DNA of 40,286 bases from an uncultured Oxalobacteraceae bacterium (GTDB lineage: Bacteria > Pseudomonadota > Gammaproteobacteria > Burkholderiales > Burkholderiaceae_D): positions 1 through 40,286 of the forward strand of contig CAIOYD010000019.1 of NCBI GenBank assembly GCA_903862415.1, given 5' to 3'. Under the pieces are notes generated by a model, which worked only from the letters and a program-made list of their open reading frames with translations, did no database searches and was not told where the DNA came from. Below are positions 27,440 through 37,055 of the stretch, in pieces. The position numbers and the translations under genes were made by a program. Positions within the stretch are counted from its first letter, which is position 1. Every line of letters begins with the position of its first letter.

Positions 27440-28762
27440 CTACCGCGGTTTCTGTTCAGCCTTCCAGCGCATGGAGGCAAAAATCCGCTTTCTTGGGCTT
27501 GGGTGGTCAAAGAAGAAAAATTCTTCCACGGCACCCGGGTCCGACTTGCGATATTCGGTCAATTTCAAATCTACTTCCGCAAAACCATCCGGCTCCTGTG
27601 ATGCATTCAGACCAAAGGCATCGGCCTGGGTTTCCTGCACCCTTGTCATCGTATTGGTCACTGGCGTGAGCACAAACAGATACACGGTAAATATCATCAC
27701 CAACAGCGGAATGCCGACCGGATCATCACTGCCGCGAATCCCAAAACGGGCGCCAGTTCGTTGTATCGAGGCTTCCAGTGCCCAGCGGATAAAGGCAAAA
27801 CCCAAAAACAGAATCAGCGCAAACTCGATGATGCTGGTGTAAATGTGATCGAGCACATAGTGGCCGATTTCATGACCTAACACTCCTTTGATTTCCGGCA
27901 GGGTGGTGCGTTTGAGTAAATTGTCGTTCATGCGGATGGCGGCTGAACCGAAAATACCACTCACATTGGCGCTGATGCGATTGCTTTGTTTGGACGCGTC
28001 AAATTCATATACATTATCAGTCGGTACACCATTGGCACGTGCCATCTGCAAGATCGGTTGTTTGATGGCTTCATCTGTGATGGGCGTGTAAGTGTTAAAC
28101 AGTGGATCGATATACACCGGGCCGACCATGATCATGAAACTCAAAAAGCCGACCGTCACCATCGAACCCCAAATCCACCAGCTGCGCGGCGCACGTCGGA
28201 TCACCCAGTAGATCAACGCCAGGAAGAGTGGAAACAGGATGCAGCCTATCAGTGTGCTGAGTGCCGCTTCTCCCAGCCAGGGTAAAAATTGCTGGTTCGC
28301 CAGACCGTATTCCTGTTCGCGATAAAAACCTTGATATACCGTCAGCGGCAGCGTCAGCAGGCTGACAAAGAACACATAAGCCAGTCCGGCCTGCATCGCC
28401 AGCACACCTTTAGAACGCCCTTTGGCTTCGGCACGCTCACGGATGCGGGTCAGTATGCCGCTGGCCAGAATGAACCACGAGGCCGCCATGGTGGCAACAA
28501 AATTCCACAGCGTGAGCCAGTAACCACCTTCAAAATAATGATCCGAACGTGCTTTGGCTGCTGGCGAAATGCGCGCCATATAGGCATTGGTGGCACTGAC
28601 CGGATCGTGTGGCAGTGCGGCACGCCAGGCATCACTCACCGGCGCGATATTGCCAGCAGCGCGGGCGGCGGCATTCTCTGACAGTGGTGCCAGCAGACCG
28701 ATGGCAGCAGAAACGATGATTGCAATCAGTACGATCAGGTAAAAAGTTTTTTTCGACACCAT
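27440..28762 (-). CDS. M48 family (STE24-type) membrane metallopeptidase
   Basis: Inner-membrane zinc protease of 440 residues. An N-terminal helix (residues 7-25) and several more hydrophobic segments (about 82-103, 124-143, 168-188, 200-216) form the CAAX-protease N-terminal domain. The zinc site is HEIGH (297-301) with the third ligand E377 in VQETQADAFGL. NVSGIFGSAAIRMND (266-280) is the conserved strand before the site. A longer frame starts at 28930, but ATG at 28762 has GGAG six bases upstream. Likely role is membrane protein quality control or peptide processing. Divergent from the isocitrate-lyase-like gene. Confidence 0.9.
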   Translation of the reverse strand: MVSKKTFYLIVLIAIIVSAAIGLLAPLSENAAARAAGNIAPVSDAWRAALPHDPVSATNAYMARISPAAKARSDHYFEGGYWLTLWNFVATMAASWFILASGILTRIRERAEAKGRSKGVLAMQAGLAYVFFVSLLTLPLTVYQGFYREQEYGLANQQFLPWLGEAALSTLIGCILFPLFLALIYWVIRRAPRSWWIWGSMVTVGFLSFMIMVGPVYIDPLFNTYTPITDEAIKQPILQMARANGVPTDNVYEFDASKQSNRISANVSGIFGSAAIRMNDNLLKRTTLPEIKGVLGHEIGHYVLDHIYTSIIEFALILFLGFAFIRWALEASIQRTGARFGIRGSDDPVGIPLLVMIFTVYLFVLTPVTNTMTRVQETQADAFGLNASQEPDGFAEVDLKLTEYRKSDPGAVEEFFFFDHPSPRKRIFASMRWKAEQKPR

Positions 28763-28929
28763 AGTTGCTCCATATTTTTTAAGGGAAATTACCATCCGAA
28801 CAATATCAATTCTGGTGAAATAGAACAGCCCTGATGCGATGAAATGACGGATTTTATGGATGAATTGCAAAAAAACAACGTTGTCGGAAATTAAGTTAAA
28901 TAATAACCACAGTGATTGTCGATTTCTCA

Positions 28930-29019
28930 CGATATGAAATTTTCATTTCGCAATATGAAATTTAACTGTGATGCTGCAGCAATTATGCATTTCATTCCAA
29001 GGAAAATGATTTCGTATCG
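28930..29019. promoter_or_regulatory. Cluster of CGATATGAAA operator half-sites
   Basis: The 381-base divergent region 28763-29143 has no gene. CGATATGAAA (28930-28939), one base, then TTTCATTTCG (28941-28950) make a palindrome matching at 9 of 10 pairs. CAATATGAAA follows at 28951-28960, and an inverted variant TTTCGTATCG is at 29010-29019. Four related half-sites suggest binding of a dimeric regulator controlling one or both divergent genes. The regulator is not in the window. Confidence 0.5.
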
Positions 29020-29072
29020 CGATAAATACTACTTAAGTAATTGATTTAATTTAATTAAATATAAGTTATATG

Positions 29073-29084
29073 TCTTATATAAGA
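29073..29084. promoter_or_regulatory. AT-rich 12-bp palindrome TCTTATATAAGA
   Basis: A perfect palindrome in a very AT-rich stretch (29037-29090) about 60 bases before the isocitrate-lyase-like gene. It overlaps TATAT-like sequence suitable for a -10 element, so it may be part of the promoter or an operator. Confidence 0.35.
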
Positions 29085-29143
29085 TATTGTTGCTGTGCAA
29101 AATAAAAGCTACTATGAATTGAAGTAATTACTAGGAAAAGCAC

Positions 29144-30244
29144 ATGTTGACTCGTGAACAGCAAATTGCGGTCCTGCAGGCAGACTGGGACAGTAACCCG
29201 CGCTGGAGTGGTATTTGCCGCAATTACAGCGCTGCTGAGGTGATCCGTTTGCGCTCAGCGCTCGGCGCCCGGCATGCTGTGGCCAACAATGGCGCGCTCA
29301 AGCTATGGAATTTGCTTCATAAAGAGTCGTTCGTCAACGCCTTGGGTGCGAGGAACGGAAATGAAGCCGTGCAGCAGGTGAAAGCAGGTTTGAAGGCGAT
29401 TTATGTCGGGCCGGCTGGCGTTGAGGTTGATCCGGGTCAGGCGTTCAATCCAGCCAATTCCGTGAATTTAGTGCTGCAGCGTATCCATCATGCTCTGGCC
29501 GCGGCCGATGGACTGCAACGCTCTGATTCCAGTGGAGAGATCGATTATTTTGCCCCCATCATTGTTGATGCTCAGGCAGGTCTGGGTGCGGCATGTCATC
29601 CCTATGAATTTACCCAATCCCTGATCGCAGCCGGCGCAGCCGGGGTGCATGTGGATGATCAGTTGGCGGCAGTGAGTTATTCTCCGAAGCGTAAGATACT
29701 TCTGTCAACCAGTGCGGCGGTGGAAAAGCTCAATGCCGCACGGCTCGCGGCTGATGTGTTGGGGGTGCCAACGGTGTTGCTGGCACGTACCGATGCGGAA
29801 ACCGCCGATCTGATCATCTCGGCTGAGGATGCTGCTGATCAGCCATTTCTGACGGGTGAGCGCACCGTGGACGGTTACCATAAAACCCGCTCGGGTCTGG
29901 AGCAGGCCGTTGCCCGTGGGCTGGCCTATGCCCCTTATGCCGACATGATCTGGTGCGAAACTGATAGACCTGATCTGGACTTTGCCAGACAGTTCGCCCA
30001 CGCTATCCATGCCAGCTTTCCAGGCAAGCTGTTAGCGTATAACTGTTCGTCGTCGTTTAACTGGAAGGAAAATCTGGATGATGCCACCATCGCCAAATTT
30101 CAAAAAGAATTGGGTCGCATGGGTTATCAATTCCAGTTTACCGGTCTGGCGGGGTTTTCCGGGCTCAATGACACCATGTTTAAACTGGCACATGGTTATG
30201 TCCGCCGCCAGATGTCCGCCTTTGTTGAATTGCATGAAGCCTGA
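29144..30244 (+). CDS. Isocitrate lyase-family (AceA-like) protein lacking the catalytic KKCGH loop
   Basis: Cytoplasmic protein of 366 residues, clearly homologous to isocitrate lyase along its length. It retains WSGICRNYSAAEVIRLR (21-37), NPANSVN (102-108), ARTDAETADL (214-223), FLTGERT (235-241), ARGLAYAPYADMIWCET (257-273), and LLAYNCSSSFNW (296-307). Differences from E. coli AceA, recalled from memory: the KKCGH loop after EDQLA is replaced by VSYSPKRKI after DDQLA (171-175); the SGW motif is VGPAG (88-92); ADAEAG is VDAQAG (141-146); and about 70 C-terminal residues are absent. The glyoxylate-cycle reaction is therefore doubtful. AGGAAAAG precedes the ATG. It could be a divergent lyase or inactive paralogue. 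Confidence 0.85.
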   Translation: MLTREQQIAVLQADWDSNPRWSGICRNYSAAEVIRLRSALGARHAVANNGALKLWNLLHKESFVNALGARNGNEAVQQVKAGLKAIYVGPAGVEVDPGQAFNPANSVNLVLQRIHHALAAADGLQRSDSSGEIDYFAPIIVDAQAGLGAACHPYEFTQSLIAAGAAGVHVDDQLAAVSYSPKRKILLSTSAAVEKLNAARLAADVLGVPTVLLARTDAETADLIISAEDAADQPFLTGERTVDGYHKTRSGLEQAVARGLAYAPYADMIWCETDRPDLDFARQFAHAIHASFPGKLLAYNCSSSFNWKENLDDATIAKFQKELGRMGYQFQFTGLAGFSGLNDTMFKLAHGYVRRQMSAFVELHEA

Positions 30245-30425
30245 GAAGTTGAATCCATTTTTCCTTAATCTTTTATTCACAAAACAGTCCCTGCAGCGTC
30301 TTTTTATGGCGCTCATTTTTGCTTTTGCAGCGGCAAGTCGCAGTAGTACGGGCTTTCTGCAGCGAAATCCAGTAAAATGCTGGAATTATTTTATCCACAA
30401 TTTCTAGTCAGAGCTCATTGCATAA

Positions 30426-30453
30426 TTGCTATTTGGTAATTATTGAGTATAAA
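30426..30453 (+). promoter_or_regulatory. Candidate promoter for lepA operon
   Basis: TTGCTA (30426-30431), a 16-base spacer and TATAAA (30448-30453), about 80 bases before lepA, in the gap after the isocitrate-lyase-like gene. Confidence 0.35.
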
Positions 30454-30532
30454 TCCACCCGATTTATCGCTGACCATGGCCGCGCTGAGGTATGCCAGTG
30501 CGCCAGAGATACCAACCATTTCAATTGGCTTA

Positions 30533-32326
30533 ATGAAGAACATTCGTAATTTTTCGATTATTGCGCACATCGACCACGGAAAATCCACACTGGCTGACCG
30601 TATCATCCAACTTTGCGGCGGCCTGTCCGATCGTGAAATGGAAGCCCAGGTACTCGATTCCATGGATATTGAGCGTGAGCGCGGAATTACCATCAAAGCG
30701 CAGACGGCCGCGCTGACTTACAAGGCACGTGACGGACAGGTGTATAACCTGAACCTGATCGATACTCCCGGTCACGTCGATTTCAGCTATGAAGTCAGCC
30801 GTTCACTGTCGGCCTGCGAAGGCGCGCTGTTAGTTGTCGATGCTTCCCAGGGCGTGGAAGCGCAAACCGTGGCCAACTGCTATACCGCCATTGAGCTCGG
30901 CGTGGAAGTGGTGCCGGTGCTCAATAAAATCGATCTGCCTTCAGCGGATCCGGAAAATGCCTGTTCGGAAATTGAAGAAGTCATCGGTATTGATGCCAGC
31001 GACGCTGTGCATTGCTCAGCCAAAACCGGTCTGGGTGTGATCGATGTGATTGAATCCCTGATCACCAAGGTGCCGCCACCAAAAGGCGACGAAAACGCAC
31101 CGCTGCAGGCGCTGATTGTCGATTCCTGGTTTGATAATTATGTTGGTGTGGTGATGCTGGTGCGCGTGATGAACGGCAATTTACGTCCCAAAGATAAAAT
31201 CCTGCTCATGGCCAATGGCTCCCAGCATCTGGTGGAGAGTGTCGGCGTATTTACGCCCAAGTCACTCACCCGCGAAGCACTTAAAGCCGGGCAGGTGGGT
31301 TTCATCATTGCCGGGATTAAAGAACTCAAAGCCGCCAAGGTGGGCGATACCGTGACGCTGCTGTCGAATCCGGCCAAAGCCCCTTTGCCTGGTTTTAAAG
31401 AAGTGCAGCCGCAGGTGTTTGCCGGTTTGTTCCCGGTCGAAGCCAATCAGTACGATGCCTTGCGCGACTCGCTCGAAAAGCTCAAACTCAACGATGCCGC
31501 TCTGCAGTATGAGCCGGAAGTTTCTCAGGCGCTGGGCTTCGGCTTCCGCTGTGGCTTCCTGGGTTTGCTGCACATGGAAATCGTCCAGGAACGTCTGGAA
31601 CGTGAATTCGATATGGATCTGATCACCACTGCTCCAACGGTGATTTACGAAGTCGTTCAGGGTGACGGCTCTATCCTGCTGGTCGATAATCCATCCAAAA
31701 TGCCGGACCCGTCACGCATCGAAGAAGTGCGTGAGCCGATTGTCACCGTTAATCTGTATATGCCGCAGGAATACGTCGGTGCCGTCATTACCCTGTGTAC
31801 CGGCAAGCGCGGCGTGCAGCTCGACATGAATTACCATGGACGTCAGGTCAAGCTGACCTATGAAATGCCGATGGCCGAAATCGTGCTCGATTTCTTTGAC
31901 CGCCTCAAATCCACTTCGCGCGGTTATGCCTCGATGGATTATGAATTCAAGGAATACCGTGCCGCCGATGTGGTAAAGGTCGATATGCTGATCAACGGCG
32001 AAAAGGTCGATGCGCTGGCGATTATTGTTCATCGGGCTAACAGTCAGTACCGTGGACGTGCCGTGGCGGCCAAAATGCGCGAACTTATTCCGCGCCAGAT
32101 GTTTGATGTTGCCATTCAGGCAGCCATTGGTGCTAATATCATTTCACGCGAAAACGTAAAAGCTTTGCGCAAGAACGTATTGGCAAAATGTTATGGTGGT
32201 GATATCAGCCGTAAGCGCAAGCTGTTGGAAAAACAAAAAGCCGGTAAAAAACGCATGAAGCAAGTCGGCTCGGTAGAAATACCTCAAGAAGCATTCCTGG
32301 CAATTTTACAAGTGGACGATAAATGA
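30533..32326 (+). CDS. lepA: Elongation factor 4 (LepA)
   Basis: Ribosome-associated translational GTPase of 597 residues. GTPase motifs: AHIDHGKST (P-loop, about residues 10-18), [11 protein letters not shown] (switch I), DTPGHVDF and NKIDLPSAD. The C-terminal LepA-specific domain ends with [19 protein letters not shown]. The frame is open from 30443, but [16 protein letters not shown] at 30533 is the conserved family start. First gene of the lepA-lepB-rnc-era-recO cluster; overlaps lepB by four bases. Confidence 0.96.
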   Translation: MKNIRNFSIIAHIDHGKSTLADRIIQLCGGLSDREMEAQVLDSMDIERERGITIKAQTAALTYKARDGQVYNLNLIDTPGHVDFSYEVSRSLSACEGALLVVDASQGVEAQTVANCYTAIELGVEVVPVLNKIDLPSADPENACSEIEEVIGIDASDAVHCSAKTGLGVIDVIESLITKVPPPKGDENAPLQALIVDSWFDNYVGVVMLVRVMNGNLRPKDKILLMANGSQHLVESVGVFTPKSLTREALKAGQVGFIIAGIKELKAAKVGDTVTLLSNPAKAPLPGFKEVQPQVFAGLFPVEANQYDALRDSLEKLKLNDAALQYEPEVSQALGFGFRCGFLGLLHMEIVQERLEREFDMDLITTAPTVIYEVVQGDGSILLVDNPSKMPDPSRIEEVREPIVTVNLYMPQEYVGAVITLCTGKRGVQLDMNYHGRQVKLTYEMPMAEIVLDFFDRLKSTSRGYASMDYEFKEYRAADVVKVDMLINGEKVDALAIIVHRANSQYRGRAVAAKMRELIPRQMFDVAIQAAIGANIISRENVKALRKNVLAKCYGGDISRKRKLLEKQKAGKKRMKQVGSVEIPQEAFLAILQVDDK

Positions 32327-33258
32327 ACCTGCAATCAATTTTAGGCAATTTTGCTTTAATTTTGTTTATATTAACCATCGTAACCGGCGCAGTCTGGTTT
32401 CTGGATCTGTTTGTGCTGTCAAAAAAACGGGCTCAGGCAGCCGATGCCGCATTGGCTGAATTCGATGCCCGGCGCGCCAAATTAAGCACCGAAGGTTTGC
32501 AGCTCGATATCAGTAACCGCGAAGAACTGAAAGCGACGCTGTTGCGCCAGCCGGCTTGGGTAGAATATACTGGTAGTTTCTTTCCAGTAATTTTGTTGGT
32601 ATTTTGTCTGCGTTCGTTTTTATATGAGCCGTTTAAAATTCCTTCGAGTTCCATGCTGCCAACCTTGCTGGTCGGGGATTTAATTCTTGTTAATAAGTTC
32701 ACTTATGGCATACGTTTGCCTGTCATTAACAAGAAAATTATCGAGATCAATCAGCCTCAGCGTGGCGATGTCATGGTTTTTAAATACCCAAAAGATATGT
32801 CTCTGGACTATATTAAGCGTGTCATTGGCGTGCCGGGTGATAAAATCAGATATAAAAACAAACGTCTTACGGTCAATGGTGAAGAGTTGAGCTATCAGGA
32901 ATTGCCAGATTTTCTCGATGAAGAGCGACTGACGTATGCCAGACACTATGAAGAAAATCTGACCGGTGTGAAGCATCAGATTTTAAATGACGAACGTGCT
33001 CCGACCTATGTGCCCGGCTTGCACGAGTTTCCTAACAGCGAATTATGCAGTTATGATCTGGAAGGGTTTTCCTGCACCGTACCAGCTGGTAATTATTTCA
33101 TGATGGGCGACAATCGCGATAACAGTGCGGACAGCCGTTATTGGGGTTTTGTTCCCGATGAAAATATTGTCGGCAAAGCGTTCGGTATCTGGATGAACCA
33201 GAACGTCATTACCAATTTTGATTTTAGCAAGTTAAAGCGCATCGGCAGTTTTCAATAA
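32323..33258 (+). CDS. lepB: Signal peptidase I
   Basis: Inner-membrane serine protease of 311 residues that cleaves signal peptides of exported proteins. Two N-terminal membrane segments (about residues 8-31 and 85-101) precede the periplasmic domain. The nucleophile is S110 in [10 protein letters not shown] and the general base is K165 in [11 protein letters not shown]. The conserved box [17 protein letters not shown] is near the C-terminus. It begins within the lepA stop. Confidence 0.97.
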   Translation: MNLQSILGNFALILFILTIVTGAVWFLDLFVLSKKRAQAADAALAEFDARRAKLSTEGLQLDISNREELKATLLRQPAWVEYTGSFFPVILLVFCLRSFLYEPFKIPSSSMLPTLLVGDLILVNKFTYGIRLPVINKKIIEINQPQRGDVMVFKYPKDMSLDYIKRVIGVPGDKIRYKNKRLTVNGEELSYQELPDFLDEERLTYARHYEENLTGVKHQILNDERAPTYVPGLHEFPNSELCSYDLEGFSCTVPAGNYFMMGDNRDNSADSRYWGFVPDENIVGKAFGIWMNQNVITNFDFSKLKRIGSFQ

Positions 33259-33282
33259 AAATCTTATCCTCTGGAGATTAAC

Positions 33283-33651
33283 ATGGTTGGATTTACTGAT
33301 TTACGTAAGCAACGCGGTCTTTCTTTATCCGGTCTGATACTGGCGCTGATTCTGGTTGGTCTTGCTGCCGTTTTGGGCATGCAGGTGGTTCCGGCTGTGG
33401 TGGAATATCAAAGCATTAAAAAAGCGGTGACTGATGCACGCAATAGCGGCACCTCAGCTGCGGAAATTGAATGGGCCTTTACCAAAGCGGCCAACGCCGG
33501 TTATATCACTTCGATTTCGGGCAAAGATCTGACCATCGTTAAAGAGGGTGGGGCTTATGAAGTCAGCTTCGCCTATGAGAAAAAATTGCCCTTATTCGGA
33601 CCGGCAAGTCTGTTGCTGGAATTTGCCGGCAGCACCGACAAATCCCGTTAA
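33283..33651 (+). CDS. DUF4845 family membrane protein
   Basis: Small protein of 122 residues with one N-terminal membrane helix (about residues 14-37, GLILALILVGLAAVLGMQVV) after a short basic segment, resembling pilin-like N-termini, then a small soluble domain. Function unknown. Proteins of this family are regularly encoded between lepB and rnc in beta- and gammaproteobacteria, as here, which suggests a link with export or the envelope. CTGGAG upstream is the ribosome binding site. Confidence 0.85.
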   Translation: MVGFTDLRKQRGLSLSGLILALILVGLAAVLGMQVVPAVVEYQSIKKAVTDARNSGTSAAEIEWAFTKAANAGYITSISGKDLTIVKEGGAYEVSFAYEKKLPLFGPASLLLEFAGSTDKSR

Positions 33652-33680
33652 TCCCCGCTTGAAAGCATCAGGTATATTTT

Positions 33681-33704
33681 ATGAGTAGCCAGCAGCATGA
33701 GTAA
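33681..33704 (+). other. Seven-codon upstream reading frame overlapping the rnc start
   Basis: ATG at 33681 opens MSSQQHE and stops with TAA at 33702-33704, eight bases into rnc in another frame. CAGG lies upstream at 33669-33672. It could couple translation into rnc, or be chance. Confidence 0.25.
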
Positions 33705-34554
33705 TGTCACCATTTTGCAAAGCCGACTGGGTCACACCTTCCGTGATCAGGCTTTGCTGCAGCAGGCGCTAACGCATCGCAGCCATAGCGTACTGCATAA
33801 TGAGCGGCTGGAATTTCTCGGCGATTCAGTTTTAAACTGCGTTGTAGCTTCGCTGCTGTTTCAAAAATATGCCTCTATCGATGAAGGTGATCTGTCACGT
33901 TTGCGCGCCAATCTGGTCAAGCAACAGTCTTTGTATGAAATCGCTTTGCGTCTGGATCTGGCGCAGTTTCTGCGTCTCGGTGAAGGTGAGTTGAAGTCGG
34001 GCGGCTTCCGCCGTCCGTCGATATTGGCCGATACTCTGGAAGCTCTGTTTGGCGCAATTTTTCAGGATGCCGGTTTTAATGCCGCCAGAGATGTGATCTG
34101 TGGTTTGTATTTACCCATACTCGACACCGTTGATCCTGCCACGCTGGGTAAGGATGCTAAAACACTGTTGCAGGAATATCTGCAAAGTAAAAAAATCGCC
34201 TTGCCGTTATATACCGTTGCCGCCACCCATGGTGCCGCCCACAGTCAGGAATTTGAAGTCGAATGCTCGATCCCTAAACTGGAAATTCAGGTGTTCGGTA
34301 CCGGCGGCAGTCGGCGTGCCGGTGAACAGGTAGCGGCCAAAATGGCCCTTGAAGCGGCTCTGGCCATGTTGTCCAAGACGCCAGCTCCCAAACGCAAAGC
34401 CAAGCCACGCACTACCCAGTTAAAACTCGCCGGTATTGCCACTGTCCAGGCCGATGAAGCTCAGGTACATGAAGAACCCGCGGTTAAATCCGACAGCAGC
34501 AACAAAAAAAGCCTGTCCCCCATAGATAACACTACCCAGATAACCATAGCATGA
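33697..34554 (+). CDS. rnc: Ribonuclease III
   Basis: Double-strand-specific endoribonuclease of 285 residues that processes rRNA precursors and some mRNAs. The signature ERLEFLGDS is at 36-44 and the second catalytic acid region DTLEALFGA at 112-120. A double-stranded RNA-binding domain spans about 154-225 ([18 protein letters not shown] to [10 protein letters not shown]). A basic, disordered C-terminal tail of about 55 residues extends beyond the E. coli length. Overlaps era by four bases, a standard rnc-era arrangement. Confidence 0.96.
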   Translation: MSNVTILQSRLGHTFRDQALLQQALTHRSHSVLHNERLEFLGDSVLNCVVASLLFQKYASIDEGDLSRLRANLVKQQSLYEIALRLDLAQFLRLGEGELKSGGFRRPSILADTLEALFGAIFQDAGFNAARDVICGLYLPILDTVDPATLGKDAKTLLQEYLQSKKIALPLYTVAATHGAAHSQEFEVECSIPKLEIQVFGTGGSRRAGEQVAAKMALEAALAMLSKTPAPKRKAKPRTTQLKLAGIATVQADEAQVHEEPAVKSDSSNKKSLSPIDNTTQITIA

Positions 34555-35459
34555 CAACACCTCTTGATTTATCCGCTGCCGATTTTCGCTGCGGTTACAT
34601 AGCCATCGTAGGACGTCCCAACGTCGGTAAGTCCACGTTGATGAACGCCCTGATTGGCGCCAAGGTGAGTATCACGTCACGCAAGGCACAAACCACACGT
34701 CACCGGATTACCGGCATTCAAACCAAAGATCAGACCCAGTTTGTCTATGTCGATACCCCAGGTTTTCAGACCAAGCATTCGAACGCACTTAACCGCACGC
34801 TCAACCGTACCGTGACCACTACCCTGACAGCGGTGGATGTGGTGCTGTACGTGGTCGAAGCCGGTATGTTTTCCCAGGCCGATATCACGGTGCTGGAATT
34901 GCTGCCTAAAAATATCCCCTGCATTCTGGTGATTAACAAGGCCGATCACATCAAGGATAAAGCCGTGTTAATGCCGTTTGCTGCCCAGGTATCGAGCCGC
35001 TTTAATTTTGCCGCGATTGTGCCGGTCTCTGCCCGTCAGGGTTTTCAGCTCGACAGTCTGGAAGCGGAAGTCAAAAAACATTTGCCGGTCAATGCCCCTA
35101 TGTTTGGCGAAGATGACATTACCGATAAAAGCGAAAAATTTCTGGCCGCTGAAATCGTACGCGAAAAAGTATTCCGGTTTGTCGGCGATGAATTGCCTTA
35201 TACCACGACCGTACTGGTGGAAAAATTTGAACAGGAAGGTGATTTACGCCGCGTGTTTATCGCCATTCTGGTTGATCGTGATGGGCACAAAGCCATGCTG
35301 ATCGGTAAAAAAGGCGAGCGCCTGAAAGAAATTTCCACCCAGTCGCGTCAGGATATGGAAAAGCTGTTTGGTGGTCCTGTGTATCTGGAAATCTGGGTCA
35401 AAATCAAATCCGGCTGGGCTGATAATGAAGCCGGTTTGCGTGCCTACGGTTACGAATAA
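34551..35459 (+). CDS. era: GTPase Era
   Basis: Small GTPase of 302 residues needed for 16S rRNA maturation and 30S assembly. GRPNVGKST is at 21-29, DTPGFQTKH is G3 and NKAD is G4. The C-terminal KH RNA-binding domain contains [15 protein letters not shown]. Normal length. The start lies within the rnc stop. Confidence 0.97.
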   Translation: MTTPLDLSAADFRCGYIAIVGRPNVGKSTLMNALIGAKVSITSRKAQTTRHRITGIQTKDQTQFVYVDTPGFQTKHSNALNRTLNRTVTTTLTAVDVVLYVVEAGMFSQADITVLELLPKNIPCILVINKADHIKDKAVLMPFAAQVSSRFNFAAIVPVSARQGFQLDSLEAEVKKHLPVNAPMFGEDDITDKSEKFLAAEIVREKVFRFVGDELPYTTTVLVEKFEQEGDLRRVFIAILVDRDGHKAMLIGKKGERLKEISTQSRQDMEKLFGGPVYLEIWVKIKSGWADNEAGLRAYGYE

Positions 35460-35471
35460 ACTGATCCCGTC

Positions 35472-36281
35472 ATGACGGATGCTGCTGACCTGCCTTTATC
35501 GGATGCACTCGCTGCCAGTGAGCCAGTGCCAGTCAACCGGCCTGTCAGGGTCGGGAATATTCCACTCAAACCCTTTCGCGTGGCAGCGCAACCCGGCTTT
35601 GTGCTGCACAGTTATCCCTACAAAGAAACCAGTCTGATCATCGACGTCTTCAGTCGTCAGTATGGCCGGATTGCATTGCTGGCCAAAGGGGCCAAACGTC
35701 CACATTCGCAATTGCGTGGCGTGCTGCAAACCTTCCAGCCGCTGACGCTGTCGTGGAGCGGCAAATCTGATCTGCAAACCCTGACCGCAGCCGAGTGGGT
35801 AGGTGGCATGCTGCCGCTGGAAAAAAATGCCCTGTTGTGTGGTTTTTATCTGAATGAAATTCTCATCAAACTGTTGCAGCGGGATGATCCGCAGCCGCTG
35901 TTGTTTGATGCCTATGTCAGCACCCTCAATGAACTCGCGCATGATGAACCTGCGCCTATCGTGCTGCGCAAATTCGAATTCAATTTACTCAAAACCGCTG
36001 GTGTATTGGGCGACCTGACGTTCTGCACCCGTCAACGCACTCAGGTCATTCCGGAGGTGCTGTATCTGGTCGATCCTGACATGGGGGCCAGTCCGGCACA
36101 GGAACAGCAGCAGGGCATCAAAGTGCATGGCAAAACCCTGCTCGACATGCATAATGCCGATTATGCTGATGCCACTACCCAGCTGCAAAGTAAATTTCTC
36201 ATGCGTTCCCTGCTGGCGCATCATCTGCATGGCGCCCCCGTCAATACCCGGCAAATTTTAATGGATTTACAGAATTTATGA
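35472..36281 (+). CDS. recO: DNA repair protein RecO
   Basis: Recombination mediator of 269 residues that loads RecA with RecR. An OB-fold begins near residue 42 ([23 protein letters not shown]) and [18 protein letters not shown] follows; the rest is helical. The first 35 or so residues are a variable extension. The zinc-finger cysteine set seen in some RecO proteins is not evident. It follows era and overlaps pdxJ by four bases. Confidence 0.93.
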   Translation: MTDAADLPLSDALAASEPVPVNRPVRVGNIPLKPFRVAAQPGFVLHSYPYKETSLIIDVFSRQYGRIALLAKGAKRPHSQLRGVLQTFQPLTLSWSGKSDLQTLTAAEWVGGMLPLEKNALLCGFYLNEILIKLLQRDDPQPLLFDAYVSTLNELAHDEPAPIVLRKFEFNLLKTAGVLGDLTFCTRQRTQVIPEVLYLVDPDMGASPAQEQQQGIKVHGKTLLDMHNADYADATTQLQSKFLMRSLLAHHLHGAPVNTRQILMDLQNL

Positions 36282-37054
36282 CTTTCCTTAATCGCTTCCA
36301 TACCCTCGAACTGGGCATCAACATCGATCACGTCGCCACCTTGCGCAATGCCCGTGGCACCAGCTACCCGGACCCGATCCGGGCCGCGCTCATGGCCGAA
36401 GAGGCTGGAGCCGATCTGATTACCCTGCATCTGCGCGAAGACCGTCGCCATATTAAAGATGCCGATGTGCGGGCGATCCGACCGCTGCTGCTCACACGCA
36501 TGAATCTGGAGGCTGCCGTGACTCAGGAAATGCTCGATTTTGCCTGTGAAATCCAGCCTCAGGATGTCTGTCTGGTGCCCGAACACCGCGCTGAAGTGAC
36601 TACCGAAGGCGGTCTGGATGTGGTCAGACATTTCACTCAGGTGCAGGCGGCGGTGAAACAGTTGCAGGCACAGGGTATCCGGGTAAGTTTATTCATTGAT
36701 GCCGATGCTGAGCAAATTCAAGCCGCCAGAGAAGCTGGTGCGAGCGTGATTGAAATCCATACCGGGCGCTATGCTGACGCCATCAATGCACCACAGAAGC
36801 AGGCTGAACTGGCACGCATCGTTGCCGGCGTGTTGGCCGGTGAGCAGCATGGCCTGCGCGTCAACGCCGGACACGGTCTGCATTACACCAACGTGCAGAC
36901 CATCGCGGCCATCGATGGCATCAGCGAACTCAATATCGGTCATGCGATTGTGGCGCAGGCGGTGTTTGTCGGCTGGGAACACGCCGTGCGCGACATGAAA
37001 GCCATTATGTTACAGGCGCGTGCTGGCAGCAAACACGCAAGCGCGGGAGTCTGA
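36278..37054 (+). CDS. pdxJ: Pyridoxine 5'-phosphate synthase
   Basis: Enzyme of 258 residues condensing 1-deoxyxylulose 5-phosphate with 3-amino-2-oxopropyl phosphate in vitamin B6 synthesis; a TIM barrel. [20 protein letters not shown] (about residues 12-31) starts the barrel with substrate-binding residues. [12 protein letters not shown] and [15 protein letters not shown] have further active-site residues, and VNAGHGLHY binds phosphate. Its start is in the recO stop. Confidence 0.96.
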   Translation: MTFLNRFHTLELGINIDHVATLRNARGTSYPDPIRAALMAEEAGADLITLHLREDRRHIKDADVRAIRPLLLTRMNLEAAVTQEMLDFACEIQPQDVCLVPEHRAEVTTEGGLDVVRHFTQVQAAVKQLQAQGIRVSLFIDADAEQIQAAREAGASVIEIHTGRYADAINAPQKQAELARIVAGVLAGEQHGLRVNAGHGLHYTNVQTIAAIDGISELNIGHAIVAQAVFVGWEHAVRDMKAIMLQARAGSKHASAGV

Positions 37055-37055
37055 C

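Noticed and set aside
28763-28930. 56-residue extension of the M48 protease
   Set aside because: ATG at 28762 has a well-spaced GGAG and begins directly before the first membrane helix.
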